A stretch of DNA of 6,212 bases, from NCBI GenBank assembly GCA_027296805.1, contig JAPUIR010000195.1, positions 1 through 6,212 of the forward strand, given 5' to 3'. Each line of letters opens with the position of its first letter. The stretch's first letter is position 1. Positions 1 to 5,516 of the stretch are shown one piece after another. The notes under the pieces are model-generated. The model was not told the origin of the DNA, searched no databases, and worked only from the letters and a program-made list of their open reading frames with translations. Source of the stretch: Chloroflexota bacterium (GTDB taxonomy: Bacteria > Chloroflexota > Dehalococcoidia > Bin125). Position numbers and translations under genes: made by a program.

Positions 1-125
1 GCCCCCCCCATCAGCCCCAGCACTTTCGTGATCGCCGCCGTCAAGGTCGTCTTGCCGTGATCCACGTGTCCGATCGTGCCCACGTTCACGTGCGGCTTCG
101 TGCGTTCAAACTTTGCTCGCGCCAT
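1..125 (-). CDS. tuf: Elongation factor Tu, N-terminal fragment (cut by window edge)
   Basis: EF-Tu is the cytoplasmic GTPase that carries aminoacyl-tRNA to the ribosomal A site. Only the first 41 codons plus two bases are in the window, starting with ATG at 125-123. The translation opens [20 protein letters not shown], the classic EF-Tu N-terminus, followed by the G1/P-loop GHVDHGKT at residues 19-26 and [10 protein letters not shown]. The rest of the GTPase domain and domains 2 and 3 lie beyond position 1. A candidate Shine-Dalgarno GGGAG (136-140) sits 10 nt upstream. It follows fusA by 46 nt, the usual fusA-tuf order of the str operon, so it is probably co-transcribed with rpsL, rpsG and fusA. 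The last visible codons are ATG-GGG-GGG-GC, containing a run of eight G (2-9), so the frame beyond this point cannot be confirmed here. Identification is secure. Confidence 0.97.
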   Translation of the reverse strand, partial: MARAKFERTKPHVNVGTIGHVDHGKTTLTAAITKVLGLMGG

Positions 126-141
126 CGGCTCTCGACTCCCG

Positions 142-157
142 GCACCCGCGTGGGTGC
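142..157 (-). other. Hairpin in the fusA-tuf gap
   Basis: The 46-nt gap between fusA and tuf contains a perfect 6-bp GC-rich stem: GCACCC (157-152), loop ACGC, GGGTGC (147-142). It ends just before the candidate tuf Shine-Dalgarno GGGAG (140-136). No T tract follows, so it is not a standard intrinsic terminator. It could tune the tuf:fusA ratio by affecting translation or mRNA processing; that role is inferred. Confidence 0.45.
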
Positions 158-171
158 TGCTTACTCTGTAC

Positions 172-2235
172 TTATGCCGTCTGTTTCGCCACGACCGCCG
201 CGGAGACCTGAGCGTAGTGGTCAAACTCCATGCTGGATGTCGCGCGGCCCTGACTCATGGACCGCAAAGAGGTCGTGTAACCGAACGTCTCTGCGAGCGG
301 GATCATCACGCGGATGATCTGGAGACTGCCTCGCGCCTCCATGCCTTGCACCTGTCCGCGGCGGCTCGTGGCATCTCCCAAGATATCCCCGAAGAACTCT
401 TCGGGGGTGGAGATCTCCACCTTCATAATGGGCTCCAGCTGCACCGGGCTGGCCTTCGCCATTGCTTCCTTGAAGCAGATGCTGCCGGCGGTGCTGAAGG
501 CGAGTTCGCTCGAGTCGACATCGTGGGCGGAGCCATCGACCAGTGTGACCTGGATGTCGACGACACCGTAGCCGCCCAGCACCCCGTTCTCTAGCGCGCC
601 CCGGACACCCTTCTCGACGGCGGGGATGAACTGCTGCGGGATGGAACCCCCGCGGATGGAACTCGAGAACTCAAAGCCGGTACCGGGTGCGAGCGGCTCG
701 ATCGCGAGGACCACATGCGCGAACTGCCCGCGACCACCGGTCTGGCGCACAAAACGGGTCTCGTGCTGCGCGGACTTGCGAATCGTCTCCTTGTAGGCGA
801 CTTGTGGGCGCCCCACATTGCTGCCCACGCCGAACTCGCGCGTGAGCCGGTCCACGATCACTTCCAGGTGCAGCTCGCCCATCCCGGAAATGACGGTCTG
901 GCCCGTCTCCTCGATGAAGGTGCTGCGGAAGGTAGGGTCCTCTTCGGACAGCTTGCGCAGCGCCTGCCCCATCTTGTCTTGGCCGCCCTTGTTCTTGGCC
1001 TCGATCGCGATCGAGATGACGGGCTCCGGGAACAGGATCTCTTCGAGCAGGATCGGCTCGTCGGGAGAGGTCAGGGTGTCTCCGGTGAAGGTGTCCTTCG
1101 GTCCCACGATGGCGGCGATGCCCCCCGCGTAGACGGCATCGACGTCTTCCCGCTCCTCGGCGTGCATGCGCAAGAGCCGTCCGACGCGCTCAGTTCGCCC
1201 GCGCGAGCTGTTGAAGATCGTATCGCCACTGTGGATCACACCGGAGTAGACGCGAACCCAGCCCAGCCGTCCCACGTAGGGATCGGTGATGATCTTGAAG
1301 CAGAGGGCGGTGAGCGGCTCGTCATCGTGCGGGCCGCGGGAGACCACCTCATCGGAGTCCACGCGGCGCCCTTCGACCGCCGGTACGTCCGCGGGCGAGG
1401 GGAGGTACTCGACGACGGCGTCCAGCAAGCGCCGCACACCCACGTTCTTGAGCGCGCTGCCGCAGAGGACGGGAGTGAACTCGTTGGCGATGGTGCCCCG
1501 ACGGACGGCTCTCCGGATCTCGTCCTGGGAGAGCGCGTGGCCTTCGAGGTAGGAGATCATGACCTGTTCGTCGTGCTCCGCGATGCGTTCGATCATCGTC
1601 TCGCGCCAGCGTTCAGCGTCGTCCTTGAAGGCGTCCGGGATATCTCCCTCGACGGGCGGCTCATCCCGTTCGCCGCTGAAGAACCAGGCGCGCATGGCGA
1701 TCAGGTCGATCACGCCCTGGAATTTCTCTTCGCTGCCGATGGGGATCTGGACGGGGACCGGCAAGCGGTCGAGTCGGTCGCGGATCATCTCCATCGTGCG
1801 CCAAAAGTCGGCGCCAACGCGGTCCATCTTGTTGACGAACGAGAGCCGCGGGACTTCGTACTTATCGGCTTGGCGCCAGACCGTCTCGGACTGCGGTTCG
1901 ACGCCAGCCACGGCGTCGAAAACGACGACGCCGCCATCGAGCACGCGCAGGCTGCGCTCCACTTCGACGGTGAAATCGACGTGGCCGGGCGTGTCGATGA
2001 TGTTGATGCGGTGGTTGTCCCAATCCACGGTCGTGGCGGCGGCGGCGATGGTAATGCCTCGCTCCCGCTCTTGGTCCATGAAGTCCATCACCGCCGTGCC
2101 CTCATGGACCTCGCCGAGCTTGTAGGTGCGCCCGGTGAAGTAGAGGATGCGTTCGGTCACGGTCGTTTTACCCGCATCGATGTGGGCGATGATGCCGATG
2201 TTGCGGACCCGTTCCAGCTCGACGTCGCGGGGCAT
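172..2235 (-). CDS. fusA: Elongation factor G
   Basis: EF-G is the ribosomal translocase GTPase, moving tRNA and mRNA after peptide transfer and helping ribosome recycling. The product is 687 residues, close to Thermus EF-G. The start is ATG at 2235, giving [20 protein letters not shown]; the frame stays open upstream into rpsG, but that extension has no family match. GTPase motifs are complete: G1 AHIDAGKT (17-24), G2 RGITI (59-63), G3 DTPGH (81-85), G4 NKMD (135-138), G5 GSAL (259-262). Domain II, the domain III stretch with [10 protein letters not shown], domain IV with [14 protein letters not shown], and the C-terminal domain V with QGMEARG and [11 protein letters not shown] follow in order. 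The domain IV tip keeps the key His (H571), but the residue before it is Ala570, where most EF-Gs have Tyr. Purine-rich ribosome sites are poorly spaced: GGAG 2 nt and AAAGGG 13 nt before the ATG. It is the third gene of the str operon, 76 nt after rpsG. Confidence 0.98.
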   Translation of the reverse strand: MPRDVELERVRNIGIIAHIDAGKTTVTERILYFTGRTYKLGEVHEGTAVMDFMDQERERGITIAAAATTVDWDNHRINIIDTPGHVDFTVEVERSLRVLDGGVVVFDAVAGVEPQSETVWRQADKYEVPRLSFVNKMDRVGADFWRTMEMIRDRLDRLPVPVQIPIGSEEKFQGVIDLIAMRAWFFSGERDEPPVEGDIPDAFKDDAERWRETMIERIAEHDEQVMISYLEGHALSQDEIRRAVRRGTIANEFTPVLCGSALKNVGVRRLLDAVVEYLPSPADVPAVEGRRVDSDEVVSRGPHDDEPLTALCFKIITDPYVGRLGWVRVYSGVIHSGDTIFNSSRGRTERVGRLLRMHAEEREDVDAVYAGGIAAIVGPKDTFTGDTLTSPDEPILLEEILFPEPVISIAIEAKNKGGQDKMGQALRKLSEEDPTFRSTFIEETGQTVISGMGELHLEVIVDRLTREFGVGSNVGRPQVAYKETIRKSAQHETRFVRQTGGRGQFAHVVLAIEPLAPGTGFEFSSSIRGGSIPQQFIPAVEKGVRGALENGVLGGYGVVDIQVTLVDGSAHDVDSSELAFSTAGSICFKEAMAKASPVQLEPIMKVEISTPEEFFGDILGDATSRRGQVQGMEARGSLQIIRVMIPLAETFGYTTSLRSMSQGRATSSMEFDHYAQVSAAVVAKQTA

Positions 2236-2255
2236 GTCTCCCCGGGTTCCCTTTC

Positions 2256-2300
2256 TCGGGCGCGGAGCCCGAATAGCAAACGCACGCGATCCCTCGCGTG
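2256..2300 (-). other. Two hairpins in the rpsG-fusA gap
   Basis: The 76-nt gap between rpsG and fusA is mostly folded. In transcript order, a perfect 7-bp stem comes first: CACGCGA (2300-2294), loop GGGA, TCGCGTG (2289-2283). Then comes a perfect 6-bp stem: TCGGGC (2272-2267), loop TCCGC, GCCCGA (2261-2256). The second ends 20 nt before the fusA start, next to the AAAGGG that may act as ribosome site. Neither is followed by a T run, so termination is unlikely. They may set the EF-G translation level or mark RNase sites (inference). Confidence 0.5.
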
Positions 2301-2311
2301 TGTGGATTTCC

Positions 2312-2782
2312 TTACCAGCGATAGTGAGCGAACGCGCGGTTCGCCTCGGCCATGCGGTGGGTGTCCTCGCGCCGCTTGACCGCGGTCCCGGTGTTGTTGA
2401 AGGCGTCCAGAATCTCCTCCGCCAGGCGGTCAGACATCGCCTTACCGCGGCGGGAGCGGGCGGAGCCCACGAGCCAGCGGATGGCGAGGGAGTTGCGCCG
2501 CTCTGCGCGGATCTCGATGGGCACCTGGTAGGTCGCGCCGCCAACACGTCGGGGCTTGACCTCCATCTGGGGGGTGATGTTGCGCAGGGCCTGGTTGAAG
2601 GCCTCCAGCGGGTCTTGTCGCAGCCGCTCTTCCACGCGGGCGAGGGCGTCGTACATGATCCGCTCGGCCGTGCCCTTCTTGCCGTTAAGCATGATCTTGT
2701 TGATCGCTTGCTGCACCGGCAACGAGTTGAACTTGGGATCGGCCGGCGTGTGTCGGCGCTCGGGACGGTTCCGCCGTGGCAT
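2312..2782 (-). CDS. rpsG: 30S ribosomal protein S7
   Basis: S7 is a primary 16S rRNA-binding protein that nucleates assembly of the 30S head and lies at the tRNA exit site. The product is 156 residues, the normal bacterial length, with the typical N-terminus [20 protein letters not shown]. Conserved family blocks are seen: [20 protein letters not shown] (residues 28-47), [32 protein letters not shown], and the C-terminal [13 protein letters not shown]. The ATG at 2782 is supported by a good Shine-Dalgarno, GAAGGA (2796-2791), 8 nt upstream. The stop is TAA. It lies 121 nt after rpsL and 76 nt before fusA, the standard str operon order. In E. coli S7 is the autogenous repressor of this operon, acting at the S12-S7 gap; the structured gap here could play that part. 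Nothing is odd in the protein. Confidence 0.98.
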   Translation of the reverse strand: MPRRNRPERRHTPADPKFNSLPVQQAINKIMLNGKKGTAERIMYDALARVEERLRQDPLEAFNQALRNITPQMEVKPRRVGGATYQVPIEIRAERRNSLAIRWLVGSARSRRGKAMSDRLAEEILDAFNNTGTAVKRREDTHRMAEANRAFAHYRW

Positions 2783-2801
2783 ACAAACAATCCTTCAAAC
2801 G

Positions 2802-2889
2802 TCCCCGCGAGGGGAGGGCCGCAACGACCGCCTGCGGTCGATCCGGCTCCTGCGAACAACAATGATGAAGCGGCACTCCGGGGTGCCGC
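2802..2889 (-). promoter_or_regulatory. Structured rpsL-rpsG intercistronic region, possible S7 target
   Basis: The 121-nt gap between rpsL and rpsG contains three perfect hairpins. In transcript order these are: AGCGGCAC (2890-2883), loop CCCGGA, GTGCCGCT (2876-2869), an 8-bp stem beginning about 14 nt after the rpsL stop; CGACCG (2840-2835), loop CAGG, CGGTCG (2830-2825); and TCCCC (2815-2811), loop TCGC, GGGGA (2806-2802). The last ends only a few bases before the rpsG Shine-Dalgarno. The first is followed by TCATCATTGTTGTT, too interrupted for a strong terminator. In E. coli, S7 binds the corresponding gap to repress the operon. The similarity here is positional only; the sequence was not matched to that site. 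Confidence 0.45.
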
Positions 2890-2903
2890 TGCATGGGATT
2901 TAT

Positions 2904-3350
2904 CTATTCAGTGGCTGGACCTGCGGTCTTGCGGGTGCCGTACTTGGAGCGTCCGCGTCGACGATCCTGAACCCCCTGCGCGTCCAGCGCGCCGCGTACC
3001 ACGTGGTAGCGCACGCCGGGCAGATCCTTCACACGGCCGCCCCGGATCAGCACCACGGAGTGCTCCTGGAGCGTGTGCCCCTCACCGGGAATGTAGGCCG
3101 TGACTTCGATGCCGTTGGTGAGCCGGACGCGGCAGACTTTGCGCAGCGCCGAGTTCGGCTTTTTGGGGGTCACTGTGCGCACGGCGGTACAGACGCCCCG
3201 TCGCTGGGGCGAGCCCTTGCCGAGGCGAGTCCGCCCCGTGAGGGAGTTGTGGATGAAGCGCAACGCCGGCGCCTTGGTCTTCTTTGTGACCGGCTTCCGA
3301 CCCTTGCGGACTAGTTGATTGATGGTCGGCACTTGAAGCGTCCCGTTCAT
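2904..3350 (-). CDS. rpsL: 30S ribosomal protein S12
   Basis: S12 sits at the 30S decoding centre and controls tRNA selection accuracy. The sequence carries the family core [50 protein letters not shown] and [14 protein letters not shown], ending [15 protein letters not shown]. The lysines of PKKPNS and RVKDLPG, where streptomycin-resistance changes occur in other bacteria, are wild type. Between APAL and SPQRRGVC there is an insertion of about 14 residues absent from E. coli S12 but like that of Bacillus and Chloroflexi proteins. Start choice is uncertain. The ATG at 3350 gives 148 residues ([13 protein letters not shown]) and has GAGG 11 nt upstream. A GTG at 3332 gives the canonical [11 protein letters not shown] start (142 residues) but has only a weak ribosome site. 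A TTG at 3422 is less likely. It is the first gene of the operon, behind a strong promoter. Confidence 0.96.
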   Translation of the reverse strand: MNGTLQVPTINQLVRKGRKPVTKKTKAPALRFIHNSLTGRTRLGKGSPQRRGVCTAVRTVTPKKPNSALRKVCRVRLTNGIEVTAYIPGEGHTLQEHSVVLIRGGRVKDLPGVRYHVVRGALDAQGVQDRRRGRSKYGTRKTAGPATE

Positions 3351-3524
3351 CCGCGCCCGGCCCTCGCCAGGCGATTCTCGTGTTCCATCTGGCGCGTGCG
3401 GGGGGAAATCCCCCGGAGACAACAGAAAAGGTCAAAGCCGGTCGCTGAACCAGGCCGCTCCAAGCGGTGGTCATCAGACGATGGCGGCTTCGACCCGAGT
3501 CCATCGAAGGCACAGGCCGTACAG
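3351..3524 (-). promoter_or_regulatory. Structured 5' leader of the str operon
   Basis: From the predicted start site (about 3524) to the rpsL ATG there are about 174 non-coding bases. They contain short perfect hairpins: CTTCGA/TCGAAG (3509-3504 with 3493-3488, 10-nt loop), CCGCT/AGCGG (3467-3463 with 3459-3455, 3-nt loop), and CGGGGG/CCCCCG (3415-3410 with 3404-3399, 5-nt loop). No long open frame with convincing coding content or known riboswitch was recognised. The leader is long for a simple ribosomal-protein promoter, so translational feedback or attenuation is possible, but no complete terminator was found. The start site is predicted from the promoter, not observed. Confidence 0.4.
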
Positions 3525-3530
3525 AGACGC

Positions 3531-3560
3531 AGATTACGAACGCAGGGATCGCAGTGTCAA
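3531..3560 (-). promoter_or_regulatory. Sigma-70-type promoter for rpsL-rpsG-fusA-tuf
   Basis: On the minus strand a perfect -35 box TTGACA (3560-3555) is followed by an 18-nt spacer and a -10 box TAATCT (3536-3531), one mismatch from TATAAT at the third position and one at the fifth. Such a match is rare by chance in GC-rich DNA, and it sits in the only long gap of the window, between ccsB and rpsL, pointing at the ribosomal genes. Transcription would begin near 3524. This is the best candidate for driving the str operon on its own rather than by read-through from ccsB. Confidence 0.75.
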
Positions 3561-3627
3561 GCGAGGAAGACGCAATTTCGCGCCTGCTTAACAGACGTAC
3601 CCGGGGCTTGGAGCGCGAAGAGGGCCG

Positions 3628-4539
3628 CTAGACCCCCGCGTACGAGTGCAAACCACTGATCCAGAGGTTCACGCCCAGGTAGGTGAAGAGCACCGCGACG
3701 AACCCCCCCACCACAATCCAGGAGCCTCGCGTGCCTCGCATCTGGCGCAATCCGCGCGTATGGAGGTAGACCGCGAAGATGAGTCCCGTCACGAGGGCGG
3801 CGGTCTCCTTCGGGTCCCAGCCCCAGTAGCGCCCCCAGGCGTCGTTGGCCCACCACGCACCCAGCGAGATGCCGATCGCCAGGAGAGGGAAGCCGACCAG
3901 GACCGTCTGGTAGGTCAACTCGTCGCAGCGCCGGGCGGAGGGCAGCCAGCCGTGCTTGCGACCCGTGTTCCCTTGCAGGATGTGCATGAGCGCAGCCGCG
4001 AAGGCCACCGCGAGCACGGCATACGAGAGCAACATGAACGAGACATGGATGGTCAGGATGGCGGGCGCCTGCAAGGCCGGCACCAACGTTTGCTGGCCCT
4101 CGCTGGGGAAGGCCAGGGCGCTGGCGAAGAGCCCGAACGCCACCGGCATTGCGAACGTCCCCAGCAGGCGCGAGTGATAGCGCCGCTCCAGCAGAACGTA
4201 GACCAGCGCGATCGCGACGCCGAAGGCCATGGAGAATTCGAAGAGGTTGCTGAACGGCGCATGATTGAGCGCGAGACTGCGGAAGATCAGCCCCAACGCC
4301 CCGAAGACGACCGCGGTCCAACTCGAGAAGGTGGCCATGCCAGCCAATGTGCTCGATCGACGCCGGGGCGCGGTCGGGCCGGCGGTGAGCGTAACGGTGC
4401 CAGCCGTCGTTGCCGCGGAGCGCGGCGCGACGATCAGCGCCGACCACCAAGGTTGACTGGCATAGAGCAGGTAAACCCCCGCGGAGATCCCAGCCGCCAC
4501 GAACGCTGACCAGAGAAGGTAGAGGGCGAGATCTTCCAT
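3628..4539 (-). CDS. ccsB: Cytochrome c biogenesis protein, CcsB/ResC (CcsA) family
   Basis: This is a multi-pass membrane protein of the CcsA/ResC/CcmC haem-handling family, which delivers haem across the cytoplasmic membrane to apocytochromes c in System II maturation. The product has 303 residues. The family signature, the tryptophan-rich WWD motif, is clear as WWANDAWGRYWGWDPKET (229-246). About eight hydrophobic segments can be seen (roughly 5-26, 73-90, 99-117, 128-144, 158-188, 210-230, 246-262, 273-296). Candidate haem-ligand histidines are H165, H260 and H298, flanking the WWD segment. The C-terminus NLWISGLHSYAGV is typical. A polar Ala/Thr/Arg loop (about 38-66) separates the first two segments. 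ATG at 4539 immediately follows the TAG of the deacetylase gene, so translation is probably coupled. Naming in this family is mixed: CcsA, CcsB and ResC are used for similar proteins, so the symbol is provisional. The partner ResB-type protein and thiol reductases are not in the window. Confidence 0.88.
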   Translation of the reverse strand: MEDLALYLLWSAFVAAGISAGVYLLYASQPWWSALIVAPRSAATTAGTVTLTAGPTAPRRRSSTLAGMATFSSWTAVVFGALGLIFRSLALNHAPFSNLFEFSMAFGVAIALVYVLLERRYHSRLLGTFAMPVAFGLFASALAFPSEGQQTLVPALQAPAILTIHVSFMLLSYAVLAVAFAAALMHILQGNTGRKHGWLPSARRCDELTYQTVLVGFPLLAIGISLGAWWANDAWGRYWGWDPKETAALVTGLIFAVYLHTRGLRQMRGTRGSWIVVGGFVAVLFTYLGVNLWISGLHSYAGV

Positions 4540-5433
4540 CTAGGCGCCCGCCTTCGCGTCTTCGGCGGGTTTTGCCGCCGTGCGGTCATCCGTCTGGGTC
4601 TCGGCCTCGGACTTGGCTTCTGACTGGGCCTCAGCGGCTTCCTTGGCCAGCTTCTTCAAGATGTCGCGCCGGTTCGGCGCGCTGAGGCCGCCGAAGTGCA
4701 GGCGCCGGAAGGACTCCGCCCAGGGGACCCGCCCCGCTTGGGCGGCCCGATCGCGCCCGCGATACAGCCGTTTCCGCCACTCCTCAGGCGACGCGGGCTG
4801 TACTTGGCTGGCATGACGGCGCAGCGCGTTGATCTTCTTGTCCAGCTGCGCGCTGACATCCACGAAGTAGTCCGGTTCGCGGCTACCGGCCAAGAGAATC
4901 GTGTTGACGCGATGCGGGGCCAGCCCCTCAGCCGCGTGCTCCGGAAAGTAGTGTGGGTTGCGCGCCAGCGGGAAAGCGGCGTCCAGCGCCACCAGGCCGA
5001 CGGTGCGGTGGTCGCGGTGGTTGAAGCCGCGATACCCATCCCAAGTCATGAGGATCTGCGGCCGCACCTCACGCAAGGTGCGCACGATCAGTCCGCGCAA
5101 CTCGGGGCCATCCTCGACGAACCCGTCCGGTACGCGGAGGAAGATGCAGCGGTCGACGCCCAGTTCGCGCGCGGCCGCCTCTTGCTCCGCTTCGCGCAGC
5201 GTGGCCAAGTCGTGGGACGCCAACGAGTCGTCCTTGGTCCCCTTGTCGCCGCTGGTGACCAGGCAGAACACGACCTCCCAGCCGTCCTCAGCCAGCACCG
5301 CGGCGGTGCCGCCGCACGTGAACTCGATGTCGTCCGGATGGGCCATGATCGCGAGGGCGCGGCGCGGCTCGCCGTCGGAGGCGTCGGAGGGCGGCGCGGT
5401 CGCCGCGTTGGGGGAAGAAGTCGTGCCGGCCAT
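4540..5433 (-). CDS. PIG-L/LmbE-family N-acetylglucosaminyl deacetylase
   Basis: PIG-L/LmbE enzymes are zinc-dependent hydrolases that remove an acetyl group from N-acetylglucosamine in conjugates such as the precursors of mycothiol, bacillithiol or GPI-like glycolipids. The product is 297 residues, with no signal peptide evident, so it is probably cytoplasmic. The metal and catalytic motif AHPDD is at 31-35, the second motif HRDH at 139-142, with GFNHRDHRTVGLVALDAAFP around it. The family stretch VTSGDKGTKDD (59-69) is also present. Residues 257-297 form an Ala/Glu/Lys/Asp-rich low-complexity tail, probably disordered or helical, beyond the catalytic domain. ATG at 5433 was chosen because the longer frame to 5595 overlaps the glycosyltransferase; the ribosome site is weak. 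The stop TAG touches the ccsB ATG. Its upstream neighbour is an MshA-like glycosyltransferase, 76 nt away, which suggests the two act in sequence. The exact substrate cannot be told from the sequence. Confidence 0.88.
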   Translation of the reverse strand: MAGTTSSPNAATAPPSDASDGEPRRALAIMAHPDDIEFTCGGTAAVLAEDGWEVVFCLVTSGDKGTKDDSLASHDLATLREAEQEAAARELGVDRCIFLRVPDGFVEDGPELRGLIVRTLREVRPQILMTWDGYRGFNHRDHRTVGLVALDAAFPLARNPHYFPEHAAEGLAPHRVNTILLAGSREPDYFVDVSAQLDKKINALRRHASQVQPASPEEWRKRLYRGRDRAAQAGRVPWAESFRRLHFGGLSAPNRRDILKKLAKEAAEAQSEAKSEAETQTDDRTAAKPAEDAKAGA

Positions 5434-5470
5434 TGCTCGGTCAGTGTACCGAACGGAAGCACTTGGCTGG

Positions 5471-5516
5471 ATACCCAGCGCGGCTTTCAGCGCATATCCA
5501 ACGCGGCCTTCAGCCC
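5471..5516. repeat. 23-bp imperfect tandem repeat with inverted-repeat potential
   Basis: Two adjacent 23-bp units (5471-5493 and 5494-5516) match at 19 of 23 positions. Both share the pattern ATA-CCA-CGCGGC-TTCAGC. On the minus strand each unit carries a GC-stem/CTGAA-loop shape: CGCGG and CCGCG (5519-5515 with 5506-5502), and GCGC with GCGC inside TGGATA/TATCCA (5499-5494 with 5475-5470). The second unit contains the stop codon of the glycosyltransferase gene (5512-5510), so the repeat supplies the last residues of that protein. It looks like a small intergenic repeat of the REP kind rather than a terminator, as no T run follows. Whether it is dispersed in the genome cannot be seen here. 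Confidence 0.55.

Noticed and set aside
172..300. Internal tuf promoter at the end of fusA
   Set aside because: TTGACC occurs in the minus strand here, but no -10 box lies at a suitable distance.
715..2379. Long plus-strand open frame of 554 codons
   Set aside because: It lies entirely antisense to fusA and the end of rpsG, which have clear family matches. Its translation has no recognisable motif and its length is explained by GC-rich codon bias.
2236..2862. Upstream extension of the fusA frame through rpsG
   Set aside because: The frame is open only because of GC-rich codon use. EF-G begins at [14 protein letters not shown], and the extension overlaps the well-supported S7 gene.
2869..2890. 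Intrinsic terminator after rpsL
   Set aside because: The stem is good, but the following bases are an interrupted mix of T with C, A and G rather than a T run, and a terminator here would cut off S7, EF-G and EF-Tu.
2147..3314. Plus-strand open frames opposite rpsG and rpsL
   Set aside because: They are Arg/Ala/Gly-rich shadows of ribosomal protein genes with no family features.
3411..3435. Second possible promoter with TTGACC at 3435-3430
   Set aside because: No acceptable -10 box at 16-18 nt spacing; the TTGACA/TAATCT pair further upstream is far better.
3557..4450. Second minus-strand frame of 297 codons overlapping ccsB
   Set aside because: Out of frame with the WWD-motif protein, rich in Arg, Ala and Gly, and without membrane segments or motifs.
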